DNA of 64,000 nt, taken from NCBI RefSeq assembly GCF_000507765.1, contig NZ_KI669404.1:62001-126000 (forward strand), in the 5' to 3' direction. How positions within the stretch are numbered: the stretch's first letter is position 1; each line of letters begins with the position of its first letter. The stretch comes from Streptococcus parasanguinis CC87K (GTDB taxonomy: Bacteria > Bacillota > Bacilli > Lactobacillales > Streptococcaceae). Shown piece by piece: positions 43,357 to 53,327 of this stretch. The position numbers and the translations under genes are program-made. Below the pieces are notes generated by a model. That model worked only from the letters and a program-made list of their open reading frames with translations. It was not told the origin of the DNA and did not search any database.

Positions 43357-44927
43357 TTTTATTAGTCGATAATTACGATTCATTTACCTACAATTTAGCA
43401 CAGTATATCGGAAAATTTGATGAGGTCCAGGTGCTTCGAAATGATGATCCGGATTTGTACCAGGTTGCCCAAGAAGCAGATGCCTTGGTCTTTTCTCCAG
43501 GTCCAGGTTGGCCAAAGGATGCGGGCAAGATGGAGGAGATGATCCGAGATTTCACAGGGATCAAACCAATCTTGGGGATTTGCTTGGGACATCAAGCGAT
43601 TGCGGAAGTTTTTGGAGGGCGCTTGGGATTGGCGCCACAGGTCATGCATGGCAAACAAAGCCAGATCCAGCTAGAAGCTCCTTCTCCGCTATACGCGGGT
43701 GTCGCAAAAGAAGTCCCAGTCATGCGCTACCATTCGCTGACGATTGAAGACATGCCAGAGGATTTTGTCATTACCTCTCGGACGACGGATGATCAAGCGA
43801 TTATGGGAATTCAACACCGCAGCTTACCGATTTATGGTTTTCAATACCATCCAGAAAGTATCGGAACGCCAGATGGGATCAAGACCATCGGAAATTTTGT
43901 CAAACTAGTCAAGGAGCGGAAGATGAAACAAGTGCTTGCAAAAGTAGCGGAAGGAATGGATCTAACCAGTGCAGAGTTAGAAGCGGCCATGGAGGAAGTC
44001 GTTGCTGGTCGTGCTTCAGAAGCACAGGTGACGGCCCTTCTTCTAGGTCTCAAAATGAAGGGAGAAACGGTTGAAGAGCGGACGGCTATTGCAAAAGTGA
44101 TGCAGGCCTATGCCGTCGCTATTCCTACAGAAGTTCAAGGAGCGATGGACAATTGTGGAACGGGGGGTGATCGTTCTTATAGTTTCAATATTTCAACAAC
44201 AGTTGCCTTCGTTCTTGCTGGTGGTGGCATCAAGATGGCGAAACACGGAAATCGTTCGATCTCTTCTAAATCTGGTTCTGCGGATGTGCTAGAAGCGCTA
44301 GGGATTAACCTTGATTTGGGTCCAGAAGATTTGGGACGAGTGTTTGAAAAGGCGGGCATTGTCTTTCTGTTCGCCAAAAATCTGCACCCTGGCATGCGCT
44401 ATATTATGCCCGCTCGCTTGGCGCTAGGGGTTCCAACGGTGATGAACTTAACCGGTCCTCTTATCAATCCGATTCCTCTAGAAACCCAGCTATTGGGAAC
44501 CAGTCGTCCAGATATGCTGGAAAGTACGGCGGAGATTCTAAAGAATTTGGGTCGGAAACGCGCAGTGGTGGTGAGTGGTCCACAAGGTTTAGACGAGGCA
44601 GGCCTTGATGGGAAAACCCAGCTCGCTATTCTGGAAGATGGACAGGTTACCTTATCCAGCTTTCAACCAGAAGATATGGGAATGGAGCGCATCGAAATTG
44701 ATCAAGTACGAGGTGGAGACGCCAAACGCAATGCGGAAATTTTGCTCAGCGTCTTGAAGAATGAAGCGAGTCCGTTCTTAGAGGTGACTGTTTTGAATGC
44801 TGGCCTTGGTTTTTATGCCAACGGCAAAGTAGATTCTATCAAGGAGGGGATTGCCTTGGCACGTGAAGTGATTGCCAGTGGGGCCGCCCTTGAGAAATTG
44901 AGATTATTACAGGAGTATCAAAAATGA
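43353..44927 (+). CDS. trpGD: TrpG-TrpD in one reading frame (anthranilate synthase component II / phosphoribosyltransferase)
   Basis: Residues 1-190 are the TrpG glutamine amidotransferase, with the nucleophile Cys in [15 protein letters not shown] and the His/Glu pair in [11 protein letters not shown]. Residues 191-524 are TrpD, with [24 protein letters not shown] (PRPP site) and [21 protein letters not shown]. No stop separates them. The junction keeps a strong binding site AAGGAG (43911-43916) 6 bp before ATG 43923 ([11 protein letters not shown]). The ancestral trpD start therefore survives, and free TrpD may also be made. Most streptococci have separate trpG and trpD. Confidence 0.93.
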   Translation: MILLVDNYDSFTYNLAQYIGKFDEVQVLRNDDPDLYQVAQEADALVFSPGPGWPKDAGKMEEMIRDFTGIKPILGICLGHQAIAEVFGGRLGLAPQVMHGKQSQIQLEAPSPLYAGVAKEVPVMRYHSLTIEDMPEDFVITSRTTDDQAIMGIQHRSLPIYGFQYHPESIGTPDGIKTIGNFVKLVKERKMKQVLAKVAEGMDLTSAELEAAMEEVVAGRASEAQVTALLLGLKMKGETVEERTAIAKVMQAYAVAIPTEVQGAMDNCGTGGDRSYSFNISTTVAFVLAGGGIKMAKHGNRSISSKSGSADVLEALGINLDLGPEDLGRVFEKAGIVFLFAKNLHPGMRYIMPARLALGVPTVMNLTGPLINPIPLETQLLGTSRPDMLESTAEILKNLGRKRAVVVSGPQGLDEAGLDGKTQLAILEDGQVTLSSFQPEDMGMERIEIDQVRGGDAKRNAEILLSVLKNEASPFLEVTVLNAGLGFYANGKVDSIKEGIALAREVIASGAALEKLRLLQEYQK

Positions 44928-45691
44928 GTCAAGAATTCTTGCCAAAGATTCTAAAGGAAAAGGCGCGTGAAGTGGCTGTGATGAAAGAAGAGGAGCTCCA
45001 ACCTTTGCGCGAGACCTACCGCCTGTATGATTACCTAAAGAGTCATCCAGAAAAGCTTCAGGTCATTGCGGAAGTGAAAAAGGCTAGCCCGAGTCTGGGA
45101 GACATTCATGTCGATGTGGATATCGTCGCGCAGGCTAAGACTTACCAAGAAAATGGGGCCGTGATGATTTCTGTCTTGACTGATGAAGTGTTTTTCAAGG
45201 GCAGTATCGAGTATCTCCGGGAAATTTCTAGTCAGGTGCGCATTCCAACCCTCAACAAAGATTTCATTGTGGATGAAAAGCAACTGATTCGGGCGCGAAA
45301 CGCAGGGGCAACTGTGATCTTGTTGATTGTTGCAGCCTTATCAGAGGCTCGTCTGAAAGAACTCTTCGATTTTGCGACCCATCTTGGACTGGAGGTCTTG
45401 GTGGAGACCCATAATCTGACAGAACTAGAGGTAGCTCACCGGATTGGGGCTCAGATCATAGGGGTCAATAATCGCAACTTGGTGACCTTTGAGACAGATC
45501 TTCATACTAGCCTTGAATTGGCGACCAATTTTGAACAAGAACCGGTTTACATCTCGGAGTCTGCTATTTTCACAGCAGCAGACGCGCGCATGCTGGCTCC
45601 TTATTTTAATGGCATTCTCGTTGGGACAGCCCTCATGAAGGCATACAATGTGGCTGAAAAAGTAAAGGAGTTGCAGATTGACAAAGGTTAA
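44924..45691 (+). CDS. trpC: Indole-3-glycerol phosphate synthase
   Basis: The 255-residue TIM barrel has the motifs [14 protein letters not shown] (near residue 47), [13 protein letters not shown] (110), ILLIVAALS and [29 protein letters not shown], and [10 protein letters not shown]. It forms the indole ring from CdRP. It overlaps trpGD by 4 bp and trpF by 14 bp. Confidence 0.96.
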   Translation: MSQEFLPKILKEKAREVAVMKEEELQPLRETYRLYDYLKSHPEKLQVIAEVKKASPSLGDIHVDVDIVAQAKTYQENGAVMISVLTDEVFFKGSIEYLREISSQVRIPTLNKDFIVDEKQLIRARNAGATVILLIVAALSEARLKELFDFATHLGLEVLVETHNLTELEVAHRIGAQIIGVNNRNLVTFETDLHTSLELATNFEQEPVYISESAIFTAADARMLAPYFNGILVGTALMKAYNVAEKVKELQIDKG

Positions 45692-46265
45692 AATTTGCGG
45701 ATTATCCACCCCAGAAGCTGTCCAGACAGCTGTTGAGGCAGGTGCGGATTACATTGGTTTTGTCTTTGCACCAAGCAAACGGCAAGTGACGCTGGAGCAA
45801 GCTCGGCAGTTGGCTACAGGGATTCCAAAGGGGGTTCAAAAAGTCGGTGTTTTTGTATCGCCACAAAGAGAAGAAGTGGAGCAAGCTTGCCAAGTTGTGG
45901 GCTTGGATTTGATACAAGTGCATGGGCCGATAGATGAAACCATCTTGCAAGACCTTCCCCGACAAACGATTCGCGCTGTTCAAGTGGGGAAAGATGCAGC
46001 TCTTCCTGAGACCAGTGCTGATTATCTGCTCTTTGATGCTCCTGTAGCAGGAAGTGGGCAGACCTTTGAGTGGCAAGAACTCGAAAGTCAAAACGTTACA
46101 AAGCCCTTCTTTATTGCAGGAGGCTTGACGGTAGATAATGTAGCAGATGCCATTCGCTTCTTTCATCCTTATGCGGTGGATGTATCCAGTGGGGTCGAGA
46201 TAGATGGAATAAAAGATCAAGAAAAGATAAAACGATTTATAGAAAGAGTCAAGCATGGCATATAA
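45678..46265 (+). CDS. trpF: Phosphoribosylanthranilate isomerase, TTG start
   Basis: The 195-residue TIM barrel has [12 protein letters not shown] with the catalytic Cys, [45 protein letters not shown] with the catalytic Asp, and [13 protein letters not shown]. It starts at TTG 45678, 7 bp after AAAGGAG, inside the end of trpC. It overlaps trpB by 11 bp. Confidence 0.94.
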   Translation: MTKVKICGLSTPEAVQTAVEAGADYIGFVFAPSKRQVTLEQARQLATGIPKGVQKVGVFVSPQREEVEQACQVVGLDLIQVHGPIDETILQDLPRQTIRAVQVGKDAALPETSADYLLFDAPVAGSGQTFEWQELESQNVTKPFFIAGGLTVDNVADAIRFFHPYAVDVSSGVEIDGIKDQEKIKRFIERVKHGI

Positions 46266-47460
46266 ACAACCAGATAAAAACGGATTTTACGGGCGGTTTG
46301 GGGGACGATTTGTCCCTGAAACCTTGATGACAGCAGTTTTAGAATTAGAAGAAGCCTATAGAGAAAGTCAAGCAGATCCTTCTTTTCAAGCAGAATTGGA
46401 TCAGCTTCTGAAACAATATGTCGGTCGGGAAACACCGCTCTATTACGCTAAAAATCTTACCAAGTATGTCGGTGGAGCCAAGATTTTTCTTAAAAGAGAA
46501 GACCTCAACCACACAGGGGCTCATAAAATTAATAATGCCCTAGGACAAGTTTTATTGGCACACCGGATGGGCAAAAAGAAGATCATCGCAGAAACAGGAG
46601 CTGGTCAGCACGGTGTTGCAACGGCAACGGCTGCTGCTTTATTTGGTATGGAATGCACCATCTACATGGGGGAAGAAGATGTCAAACGCCAAGCCCTCAA
46701 TGTCTTTCGGATGGAGTTGTTGGGCGCCAAGGTTCAATCAGTAACAGATGGGTCACGGGTTCTCAAGGATGCGGTCAATGCTGCCCTTAGAGCCTGGGTA
46801 GCAAATGTGGAGGATACCCACTATATCATGGGTTCTGCTCTAGGACCTCACCCATTCCCAGAAATTGTCCGTGATTTTCAAAGTGTCATCGGTCGAGAAG
46901 CCAAACGCCAATTTGCAGAGCAAAATGACGGTGCGCTGCCAGATGCCGTCCTAGCCTGTGTAGGAGGCGGATCGAACGCTATTGGGCTCTTCTATCCTTT
47001 TGTTGAGGATACCTCTGTTGCCATGTATGGGGCGGAAGCTGCTGGCCTTGGGGTAGATACAGACCAGCATGCAGCAACCTTGACCAAGGGACGTCCGGGA
47101 GTCCTTCACGGCGCCTTGATGGATGTTTTACAGGATGCCCATGGACAGATTTTAGAAGCCTTCTCGATTTCGGCAGGTCTCGATTATCCAGGGATTGGGC
47201 CAGAGCATTCTTATTTCCATGACATCAAGCGGGCAACCTATGTGCCTGTGACAGACCAAGAAGCCCTAGAAGCCTTTCAATTGCTTTCGAAAGTAGAAGG
47301 AATCATTCCAGCTCTGGAATCGAGCCATGTTATCGCCTATGCGGTGAAGTTGGCTAAGGAGATGGGACCTGAAAAATCTATGATTGTTTGCTTATCAGGT
47401 CGTGGGGATAAAGATGTGGTACAAGTCAAAGACCGCCTAGAAAAAGAGAGAGGAGAGTAA
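46255..47460 (+). CDS. trpB: Tryptophan synthase beta chain
   Basis: The 401-residue PLP enzyme has the Lys in [48 protein letters not shown], and the SGRGDKD C-terminus. It joins indole with serine. Length fits TrpB1. It is followed 1 bp later by trpA. Confidence 0.97.
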   Translation: MAYKQPDKNGFYGRFGGRFVPETLMTAVLELEEAYRESQADPSFQAELDQLLKQYVGRETPLYYAKNLTKYVGGAKIFLKREDLNHTGAHKINNALGQVLLAHRMGKKKIIAETGAGQHGVATATAAALFGMECTIYMGEEDVKRQALNVFRMELLGAKVQSVTDGSRVLKDAVNAALRAWVANVEDTHYIMGSALGPHPFPEIVRDFQSVIGREAKRQFAEQNDGALPDAVLACVGGGSNAIGLFYPFVEDTSVAMYGAEAAGLGVDTDQHAATLTKGRPGVLHGALMDVLQDAHGQILEAFSISAGLDYPGIGPEHSYFHDIKRATYVPVTDQEALEAFQLLSKVEGIIPALESSHVIAYAVKLAKEMGPEKSMIVCLSGRGDKDVVQVKDRLEKERGE

Positions 47461-47461
47461 G

Positions 47462-48238
47462 ATGGGAAAGACCTTAACAGAGCATTTACAAAAGCTGAAA
47501 GACCAGCAGCAAGGGATCTTTGTTCCTTATATTATGGCAGGAGATCATGAAAAAGGCTTGGCAGGTTTGCAGGAAACCATCCAATTTTTGGAGGAACTTG
47601 GTGTCTCAGCTATTGAGGTTGGTATTCCTTTTTCGGATCCGGTGGCAGATGGTCCTGTGATTGAAGAGGCGGGACTACGAAGTTTAGCCCATGGGACGAC
47701 GACAGAGGAACTGGTGCAAACGATCCAGCACTTAGAGACAAGTGTTCCTTTGGTCATCATGACCTATTTCAACCCCTTGTTCCAATATGGTCTAGAAAAC
47801 TTTTTTAGAGATGTAGAAGGAACAGCAGTCAAGGGAGTGATTATTCCGGACCTCCCCCATGAGCATGCGGATCTGGTAGAACCTCTCTTAGTGGATAAAG
47901 ACATCGCTTTGGTGCCGCTAGTGAGCTTAACCACAGGAATCAAGCGCCAGAAGAAATTGATCCAAGATGCAGAAGGATTTATCTATGCCGTTGCCGTCAA
48001 TGGAGTGACGGGGAAAGCTGGTAGCTATCGAGATGATTTGGATCACCATTTGGCCCAATTACATGAAATAGCGTCTATTCCTGTTTTAACAGGTTTTGGA
48101 GTTTCCAGCATGGAGGATGTTCACCGTTTCAACAAGGTCTCAGATGGGGTTATTGTGGGGTCCAAAATCGTTAAGGCTCTCCACCAAGGGGAGACAGACG
48201 CCATTGCTCGTTTTATTTCTCAAGCAGTGAAGGGTTAG
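47462..48238 (+). CDS. trpA: Tryptophan synthase alpha chain
   Basis: The 258-residue TIM barrel has Glu and Asp catalytic residues in [20 protein letters not shown] and [13 protein letters not shown], and [10 protein letters not shown]. It cleaves indole-3-glycerol phosphate and passes indole to TrpB. It is the last gene of the operon. GAGGAGAGTAAG precedes the start. Confidence 0.97.
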   Translation: MGKTLTEHLQKLKDQQQGIFVPYIMAGDHEKGLAGLQETIQFLEELGVSAIEVGIPFSDPVADGPVIEEAGLRSLAHGTTTEELVQTIQHLETSVPLVIMTYFNPLFQYGLENFFRDVEGTAVKGVIIPDLPHEHADLVEPLLVDKDIALVPLVSLTTGIKRQKKLIQDAEGFIYAVAVNGVTGKAGSYRDDLDHHLAQLHEIASIPVLTGFGVSSMEDVHRFNKVSDGVIVGSKIVKALHQGETDAIARFISQAVKG

Positions 48239-48260
48239 AAGCTTCATTCCATTCATCATC

Positions 48261-48336
48261 AGCTTGATTCTCCTAGATCAAGCTCTTTGTCTACTATTTT
48301 AAACATTCCCCTCGTTGGTCTTTACAAACGAGGCTT
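48261..48336 (+). terminator. Tandem terminators after trpA
   Basis: AGCTTGAT/ATCAAGCT (48261-48284) is followed by CTTTGT. A second hairpin CCTCGTT/AACGAGG (48310-48333) is followed by CTTTCT. Both lack a long T run, so termination may be partial and fucosidase expression may receive trp readthrough. Confidence 0.65.
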
Positions 48337-48379
48337 TCTCGTTACAATAGAGGTAGTAACAAGAAAAGAGGAGAAGAGA

Positions 48380-49843
48380 ATGATAAGCCTTGAAGAGATT
48401 GATCAAGTCATCCAGTCAGGTCCTTTTGAACCCACCTGGGACTCTCTTAGCCATCAAGTCTGTCCGGATTGGTATCGGGATGCCAAATTTGGAATGTTTA
48501 TCCACTGGGGCGTCTACAGTGTACCTGCCTTTGGTTCAGAATGGTATTCGCGAAATATGTATATCCAAGGGAATCCTTGTTGTGACTATCATCGAGAGCA
48601 TTTTGGAGACCAGGCCGGCTTTGGCTACAAGGATCTCATTCCTCTTTTTACAGCCGATCGCTTTGATCCGGCATCTTGGCTAGATCTCTTTCAAAAAGCG
48701 GGAGCCCAGTATCTTTTTCCAGTTGCGGAGCACCACGATGGTTTTCAGATGTATGCCTCTACTCTCTCGCCTTATAATAGCTTAGAAATGGGGCCGAGAC
48801 GAGATGTCTTAGGAGAGCTGAGGAAGGAAGCAGAAAAACGTGGCCTGCACTTCTGTACGTCCTCTCACCGGGCAGAACACCAGTTTTTCTTTTCACATGG
48901 CAAGGAATTCACTAGTGACATTCCGCAAGAAGTCCCAAGAGACAGTCTTTATTGGCCAGCGGAGCCAGAGCCCAAGGATCATTTTGATCTGACTTCCAAG
49001 CCTTATCCAAGCAAAGAATTCTTGGAAGATTGGCTTTTGCGAACCTGTGAACTGGTGCGGGACTACCAACCAGAGCTCCTATATTTTGACTGGTGGATCC
49101 AGCATGAGAGTTTCCGTCCCTACTTGATGCGCTTTTTGGCTTATTATTACAATCTAGCAGCACAAGAGGATCGCAAGGTGGCTGTTTGTTACAAACAGGA
49201 TGCCCTCCCTTTCGGTTCAGGAATCGTTGAGATGGAGCGGGGAGGATACGGAGAGACGCAAGCCTTTCCGTGGCAAATGGATACCGCGATTGCCCGTAAT
49301 TCTTGGTGCTATACCCAGGATCTAGCCTACAAGACCAGTAAGGAATTGCTACAAAATTTAGTTGATGTTGTGGCAAAAAATGGCAATCTTCTGCTCAATA
49401 TTGGACCCAAGGCAGATGGCACGATCCCTGAGCAAGACCAAGACATCCTCACAGAGATCGGGGACTGGCTGGCGGTAAATGGAGAAGCCATTTATCAGAG
49501 TCGGCCTTGGCGTGTGTCATCAGACGGACCGACCGAGGCCCAGGAAGGTTCCTTCTCAGATGGGCAAGCGCCACTCTATACCAGCCAAGATTTCCGCTAT
49601 ACCATGCGTGATGGTTTTCTTTATGCTATCCAGCTGGAACCAAGTGGAAGGATAGAAGAGTTGGCCTTACCGTCTCTCGCCTATGATCTCAAGCAACCGA
49701 GAATTCTTCATGCGCGCATTCAAAAGCTAGAGCTCCTTGGAGAAAGTCAGCCCCTTTCTTGGAGCCAAGATGAGACAGGGCTCCATCTTCAGTTACCAGC
49801 TTGCAGCAAAAAACAACCGCGTGTTTTGCGCCTCAGCTTTTAG
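48380..49843 (+). CDS. Alpha-L-fucosidase, GH29
   Basis: The 487-residue protein has the GH29 fold: DAKFGMFIHWGVYSVPAFGSEWYSRNM at about residue 35, FPVAEHHDGFQMYAS, a DWWIQ segment whose Asp is the likely nucleophile (PELLYFDWWIQ), and NLLLNIGPKADG. No signal peptide or wall anchor, so it is cytoplasmic and would act on imported fucosylated glycans. ATG 48380 follows AAAGAGGAGAAG; the 31 upstream in-frame codons overlap the tandem terminators and are not used. Confidence 0.92.
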   Translation: MISLEEIDQVIQSGPFEPTWDSLSHQVCPDWYRDAKFGMFIHWGVYSVPAFGSEWYSRNMYIQGNPCCDYHREHFGDQAGFGYKDLIPLFTADRFDPASWLDLFQKAGAQYLFPVAEHHDGFQMYASTLSPYNSLEMGPRRDVLGELRKEAEKRGLHFCTSSHRAEHQFFFSHGKEFTSDIPQEVPRDSLYWPAEPEPKDHFDLTSKPYPSKEFLEDWLLRTCELVRDYQPELLYFDWWIQHESFRPYLMRFLAYYYNLAAQEDRKVAVCYKQDALPFGSGIVEMERGGYGETQAFPWQMDTAIARNSWCYTQDLAYKTSKELLQNLVDVVAKNGNLLLNIGPKADGTIPEQDQDILTEIGDWLAVNGEAIYQSRPWRVSSDGPTEAQEGSFSDGQAPLYTSQDFRYTMRDGFLYAIQLEPSGRIEELALPSLAYDLKQPRILHARIQKLELLGESQPLSWSQDETGLHLQLPACSKKQPRVLRLSF

Positions 49844-49924
49844 TTTTCTTGAAGCTTTCTATAAGGAATCGTTTAGGTTTCTCTTGTATACTGTACTCAT
49901 CCAATAAGAAATGAGGTACAGAAA

Positions 49925-49996
49925 ATGAAAATCTCAGTTAATTATCCAAAACGCTTTAAGAAATTGCCACAACAAGGTTCTTGTTACGGTGAATAA
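49925..49996 (+). CDS. Candidate small peptide gene (23 aa)
   Basis: The frame MKISVNYPKRFKKL, ending in PQQGSCYGE and a stop, has ATGAGG 9 bp upstream as a ribosome binding site, TATACT as a possible -10 (49887-49892), and a strong own terminator (50037-50061). It is basic in the middle with a single Cys near the C-terminus. There is no recognised family and no neighbour that obviously modifies or exports it. Confidence 0.4.
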   Translation: MKISVNYPKRFKKLPQQGSCYGE

Positions 49997-50036
49997 ACAC
50001 TTCTCTTCATTTTTCATAAGAAACTCCTAAAGAAGG

Positions 50037-50061
50037 CTCTACCCGAAAGGGTAGAGTTTTT
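50037..50061 (+). terminator. Terminator upstream of polA
   Basis: CTCTACCC-GAAA-GGGTAGAG followed by five T; a perfect 8-bp stem with a stable GAAA-type loop. Confidence 0.92.
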
Positions 50062-50085
50062 ATGTACCAGAGACCTTGTGATTCG

Positions 50086-50101
50086 TGGTATAATAGGCCT
50101 A
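50086..50101 (+). promoter_or_regulatory. Extended -10 promoter directly at the polA start
   Basis: TGGTATAAT (50086-50094) ends only 6 nt before ATG 50101. A start 6-8 nt after the -10 would fall on the ATG itself, giving a leaderless mRNA. There is no ribosome binding site in front. Confidence 0.65.
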
Positions 50102-52746
50102 TGGAAAAAAAGAATAAATTACTACTCATCGACGGGTCTTCCGTCGCTTTTCGTGCCTTTTTCGCACTCTATCATCAAATTGATCGCTTCAAAAATGCCA
50201 ATGGTCTGCATACCAATGCGGTCTATGGCTTTAATCTCATGTTGAGTCATCTCTTGGAGCGCATCCAACCAACCCATGTCCTCGTCGCTTTTGATGCAGG
50301 AAAGACGACCTTTCGGACGGAGATGTATGCTGACTACAAAGGGGGTCGTGCAAAAACTCCAGATGAGTTCCGCGAGCAGTTTCCTTTCATTCGTGAGCAA
50401 CTGGATCATTTGGGAATCCGCCATTATGAGCTAGCTCAGTATGAAGCGGATGATATTATTGGAACGCTGGGTAAGATGGCAGAAACTACCTCGGTGCCAT
50501 TTGAAGTCACCATTGTCTCTGGGGACAAGGATTTGATCCAGCTGACGGATGACAATACGGTGGTTGAAATCTCCAAAAAAGGGGTGGCAGAGTTTGAAGA
50601 ATTCACTCCAGCCTATCTCAAAGAAAAAATGGGTCTGACACCAGAGCAATTTATCGACCTCAAGGCCTTGATGGGAGATAAGTCGGATAATATCCCAGGT
50701 GTTACTAAGATCGGAGAAAAGACAGGGATCAAACTACTCCTAGAGTATGGCTCTCTCGATGGTATTTACGAGCATATCGATGAGATGAAAGCTTCTAAGA
50801 TGAAGGAAAACCTCATCAACGACAAGGAGCAGGCCTATCTGTCCAAGACTCTCGCGACCATCGATACCAATGCGCCCATTGAGATTGGCCTGGATGATAT
50901 CACCTATACGGGCCCCCATCTAGAAAATCTCGCCAAGTTTTATGAGGAGATGGGCTTCAAGCAACTCCGTCAGGCCTTGGATCTCAGTGGAGAAGAGGCG
51001 GCTCCTGTAGCCATTGACTATACAGAAGTCGAGCAAGTCACTCCAGATATGCTTACGGAAGATAGTTTCTTCCATTTCGAGATTTTTGGGGACAACTACC
51101 ATACGGAACCCATTATCGGCTTTGCATGGGGGACCAAAGGTCAGCTCTACGCGAGTACAGATACTGGTCTTTTGCAAACACCGATTTTCAAAGAATTTCT
51201 CGAAAAAACGCCCCTCAAGGTCTATGACTTCAAGCGGGCCAAGGTCTTGCTCAGCCACTTGGGCATTACCCTTCAAAATCCCGCGTTTGACAGTCGATTG
51301 GCCAAGTATCTCTTGTCGACCGTAGAGGACAATGAGATTTCAACCATTGCGAGTCTCTATAGTCAGATTGCGCTGCCACTGGACGAAGTCGTTTATGGCA
51401 AGGGAGCCAAAAAAGCTATCCCAGAGAAGGCGGTCCTATTAGAGCATTTGGCACGGAAAGTCGCTGTTCTACTGGATACCGAAGAGCCTATGATGGAGCA
51501 GTTGCAAGCCCATGATCAGCTAGATTTGCTTTATGATATGGAGCAACCACTAGCAGCTGTTTTGGCCAAGATGGAAATCGCGGGGATCAAGGTAGAGCGC
51601 CAGACCCTCCAAGATATGCAAGTGGAAAACGAAGCGGTCTTGGAACGCTTGACCCAAGAAATCTACGAGCTTGCAGGAGAAGAGTTCAACATCAATTCTC
51701 CAAAACAATTGGGTGTCATCCTCTTTGAAAAATTGGAACTCCCTCTTGAATATACGAAGAAGACCAAAACCGGCTATTCCACAGCTGTTGATGTCTTGGA
51801 ACGCCTGGCTCCCATCGCACCAATTGTGTCTAAGATTCTTGAATACCGCCAAATTGCTAAGATCCAGTCGACCTATGTCATCGGTCTTCAAGATTGGATT
51901 TTGGAAGATGGGAAGATCCATACCCGCTATGTACAGGATTTGACGCAGACAGGCCGCTTGTCCAGCGTGGATCCCAACCTGCAAAATATCCCTGTCCGAT
52001 TGGAACAAGGTCGCCTTATTCGTAAGGCCTTTGTCCCAGAAGAGGAAAACAGTGTCTTGCTCAGTTCGGACTATTCACAGATCGAATTGCGCGTCTTGGC
52101 CCATATTTCGGGAGATGAGCATTTGATTGACGCCTTTAAACATGGGGCAGATATCCATACATCGACTGCTATGCGCGTCTTCAATATTGAAAAACCAGAA
52201 GATGTGACGCCGAACGACCGTCGCAATGCAAAAGCAGTAAACTTCGGTGTGGTTTATGGAATTTCCGACTTTGGCCTGTCTAACAACCTAGGGATCAGTC
52301 GAAAAGAAGCCAAGGCCTACATTGAGACCTATTTCGAACGCTACCCTGGCATCAAGGACTATATGGAGAGAGTGGTACGGGAAGCGCGTGACAAAGGCTA
52401 TGTGGAGACTCTCTTCAAGCGTCGTCGGGAGATTCCAGATATCAATTCTCGCAACTTCAATGTTCGAGGCTTTGCGGAGCGGACGGCTATCAACTCACCC
52501 ATCCAAGGATCGGCAGCAGACATCTTGAAAATTGCTATGATCCACTTAGACCAAGCGCTAGAAAGAGGAGTATACAAGACCAAGATGCTTCTTCAGGTGC
52601 ATGATGAAATCGTTCTGCAAGTACCAAGTGATGAACTGGTAGCGATCAAAGAACTCGTCAAAGAGACCATGGAATCCGCTATCGAACTTGCAGTACCACT
52701 GGAAGCCGATGAAAACGAAGGCAAGACATGGTATGAAGCCAAATAA
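50101..52746 (+). CDS. polA: DNA polymerase I
   Basis: The 881-residue protein has an N-terminal 5' nuclease domain (LLIDGSSVAFRAFFALY, DALMGDKSDNIPG-like KALMGDKSDNIPGV). A degenerate 3'-5' exonuclease domain follows at about 300-470: the usual DTE is FEI here, so proofreading is lost, as in the pneumococcal enzyme. The polymerase domain has motif A DYSQIELR, motif B RRNAKAVNFGVVYGIS and motif C VHDEIVLQ. It works in repair and Okazaki fragment processing. The ATG at 50101 (MEKKNKLLLIDG) is used rather than the frame's first ATG at 50062. Confidence 0.95.
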   Translation: MEKKNKLLLIDGSSVAFRAFFALYHQIDRFKNANGLHTNAVYGFNLMLSHLLERIQPTHVLVAFDAGKTTFRTEMYADYKGGRAKTPDEFREQFPFIREQLDHLGIRHYELAQYEADDIIGTLGKMAETTSVPFEVTIVSGDKDLIQLTDDNTVVEISKKGVAEFEEFTPAYLKEKMGLTPEQFIDLKALMGDKSDNIPGVTKIGEKTGIKLLLEYGSLDGIYEHIDEMKASKMKENLINDKEQAYLSKTLATIDTNAPIEIGLDDITYTGPHLENLAKFYEEMGFKQLRQALDLSGEEAAPVAIDYTEVEQVTPDMLTEDSFFHFEIFGDNYHTEPIIGFAWGTKGQLYASTDTGLLQTPIFKEFLEKTPLKVYDFKRAKVLLSHLGITLQNPAFDSRLAKYLLSTVEDNEISTIASLYSQIALPLDEVVYGKGAKKAIPEKAVLLEHLARKVAVLLDTEEPMMEQLQAHDQLDLLYDMEQPLAAVLAKMEIAGIKVERQTLQDMQVENEAVLERLTQEIYELAGEEFNINSPKQLGVILFEKLELPLEYTKKTKTGYSTAVDVLERLAPIAPIVSKILEYRQIAKIQSTYVIGLQDWILEDGKIHTRYVQDLTQTGRLSSVDPNLQNIPVRLEQGRLIRKAFVPEEENSVLLSSDYSQIELRVLAHISGDEHLIDAFKHGADIHTSTAMRVFNIEKPEDVTPNDRRNAKAVNFGVVYGISDFGLSNNLGISRKEAKAYIETYFERYPGIKDYMERVVREARDKGYVETLFKRRREIPDINSRNFNVRGFAERTAINSPIQGSAADILKIAMIHLDQALERGVYKTKMLLQVHDEIVLQVPSDELVAIKELVKETMESAIELAVPLEADENEGKTWYEAK

Positions 52747-52817
52747 AATGGAAGTCGTACAAGCACGTCCAGTATCATATAAATTCTTAAGACAAGAAAC
52801 ACAAAAAGGAGATTCTT

Positions 52818-53270
52818 ATGGCTTATTCATTTCGCAATCCTAGTGATGGCATTATCAAACATTACCTAGAAACCAGCAAGATCATTGCTGTAGTGGGATT
52901 ATCTGATCGTGAAGATACGACCAGTCATCGTGTCAGTAAGGAGATGCAAGAGCGAGGCTATCGGATTATTCCTGTCAACCCCCGCGCAGCTGGTGGCCAG
53001 ATCCTTGGAGAAACGGTGTACGCTAGCTTACAGGAGATCCCATTCCCAGTAGATATCGTTGATGTATACCGTCGCAGTGAGTTTTTACCAGATGTGGCAC
53101 GTGATTTTATTGAGAAGGATGCGAAAATTTTCTGGGCACAATTGGAGTTGGAAAATCAAGAAGCAGAAGAAATCCTTCGTGGAGCTGGACGGGAAGATAT
53201 CGTCATGAACCGCTGTATCAAACGGGAACATACCAGACTGATCTTAGGAGACTCCCTATACGGTTTATAA
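52818..53270 (+). CDS. CoA-binding domain protein (YccU-like)
   Basis: The 150-residue Rossmann-type protein has TSKIIAVVGLSDREDTTSHRVSKEMQERGYRIIPVNPRA and FPVDIVDVYRRSEFLPDVARD, typical of the CoA_binding_2 family. It probably binds CoA or a nucleotide; role unknown. AAAAGGAG precedes the start. It lies 71 bp after polA. Confidence 0.9.
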   Translation: MAYSFRNPSDGIIKHYLETSKIIAVVGLSDREDTTSHRVSKEMQERGYRIIPVNPRAAGGQILGETVYASLQEIPFPVDIVDVYRRSEFLPDVARDFIEKDAKIFWAQLELENQEAEEILRGAGREDIVMNRCIKREHTRLILGDSLYGL

Positions 53271-53290
53271 ATGATAAACAATTGACATAG

Positions 53291-53320
53291 AAGAAAACCC
53301 CAGCAAGCTGGGGTTTTCTT
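53291..53320. terminator. Bidirectional terminator
   Basis: AAGAAAACCCCAGC-AA-GCTGGGGTTTTCTT is a 14-bp perfect palindrome between converging genes. Confidence 0.93.
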
Positions 53321-53327
53321 CTTACTC

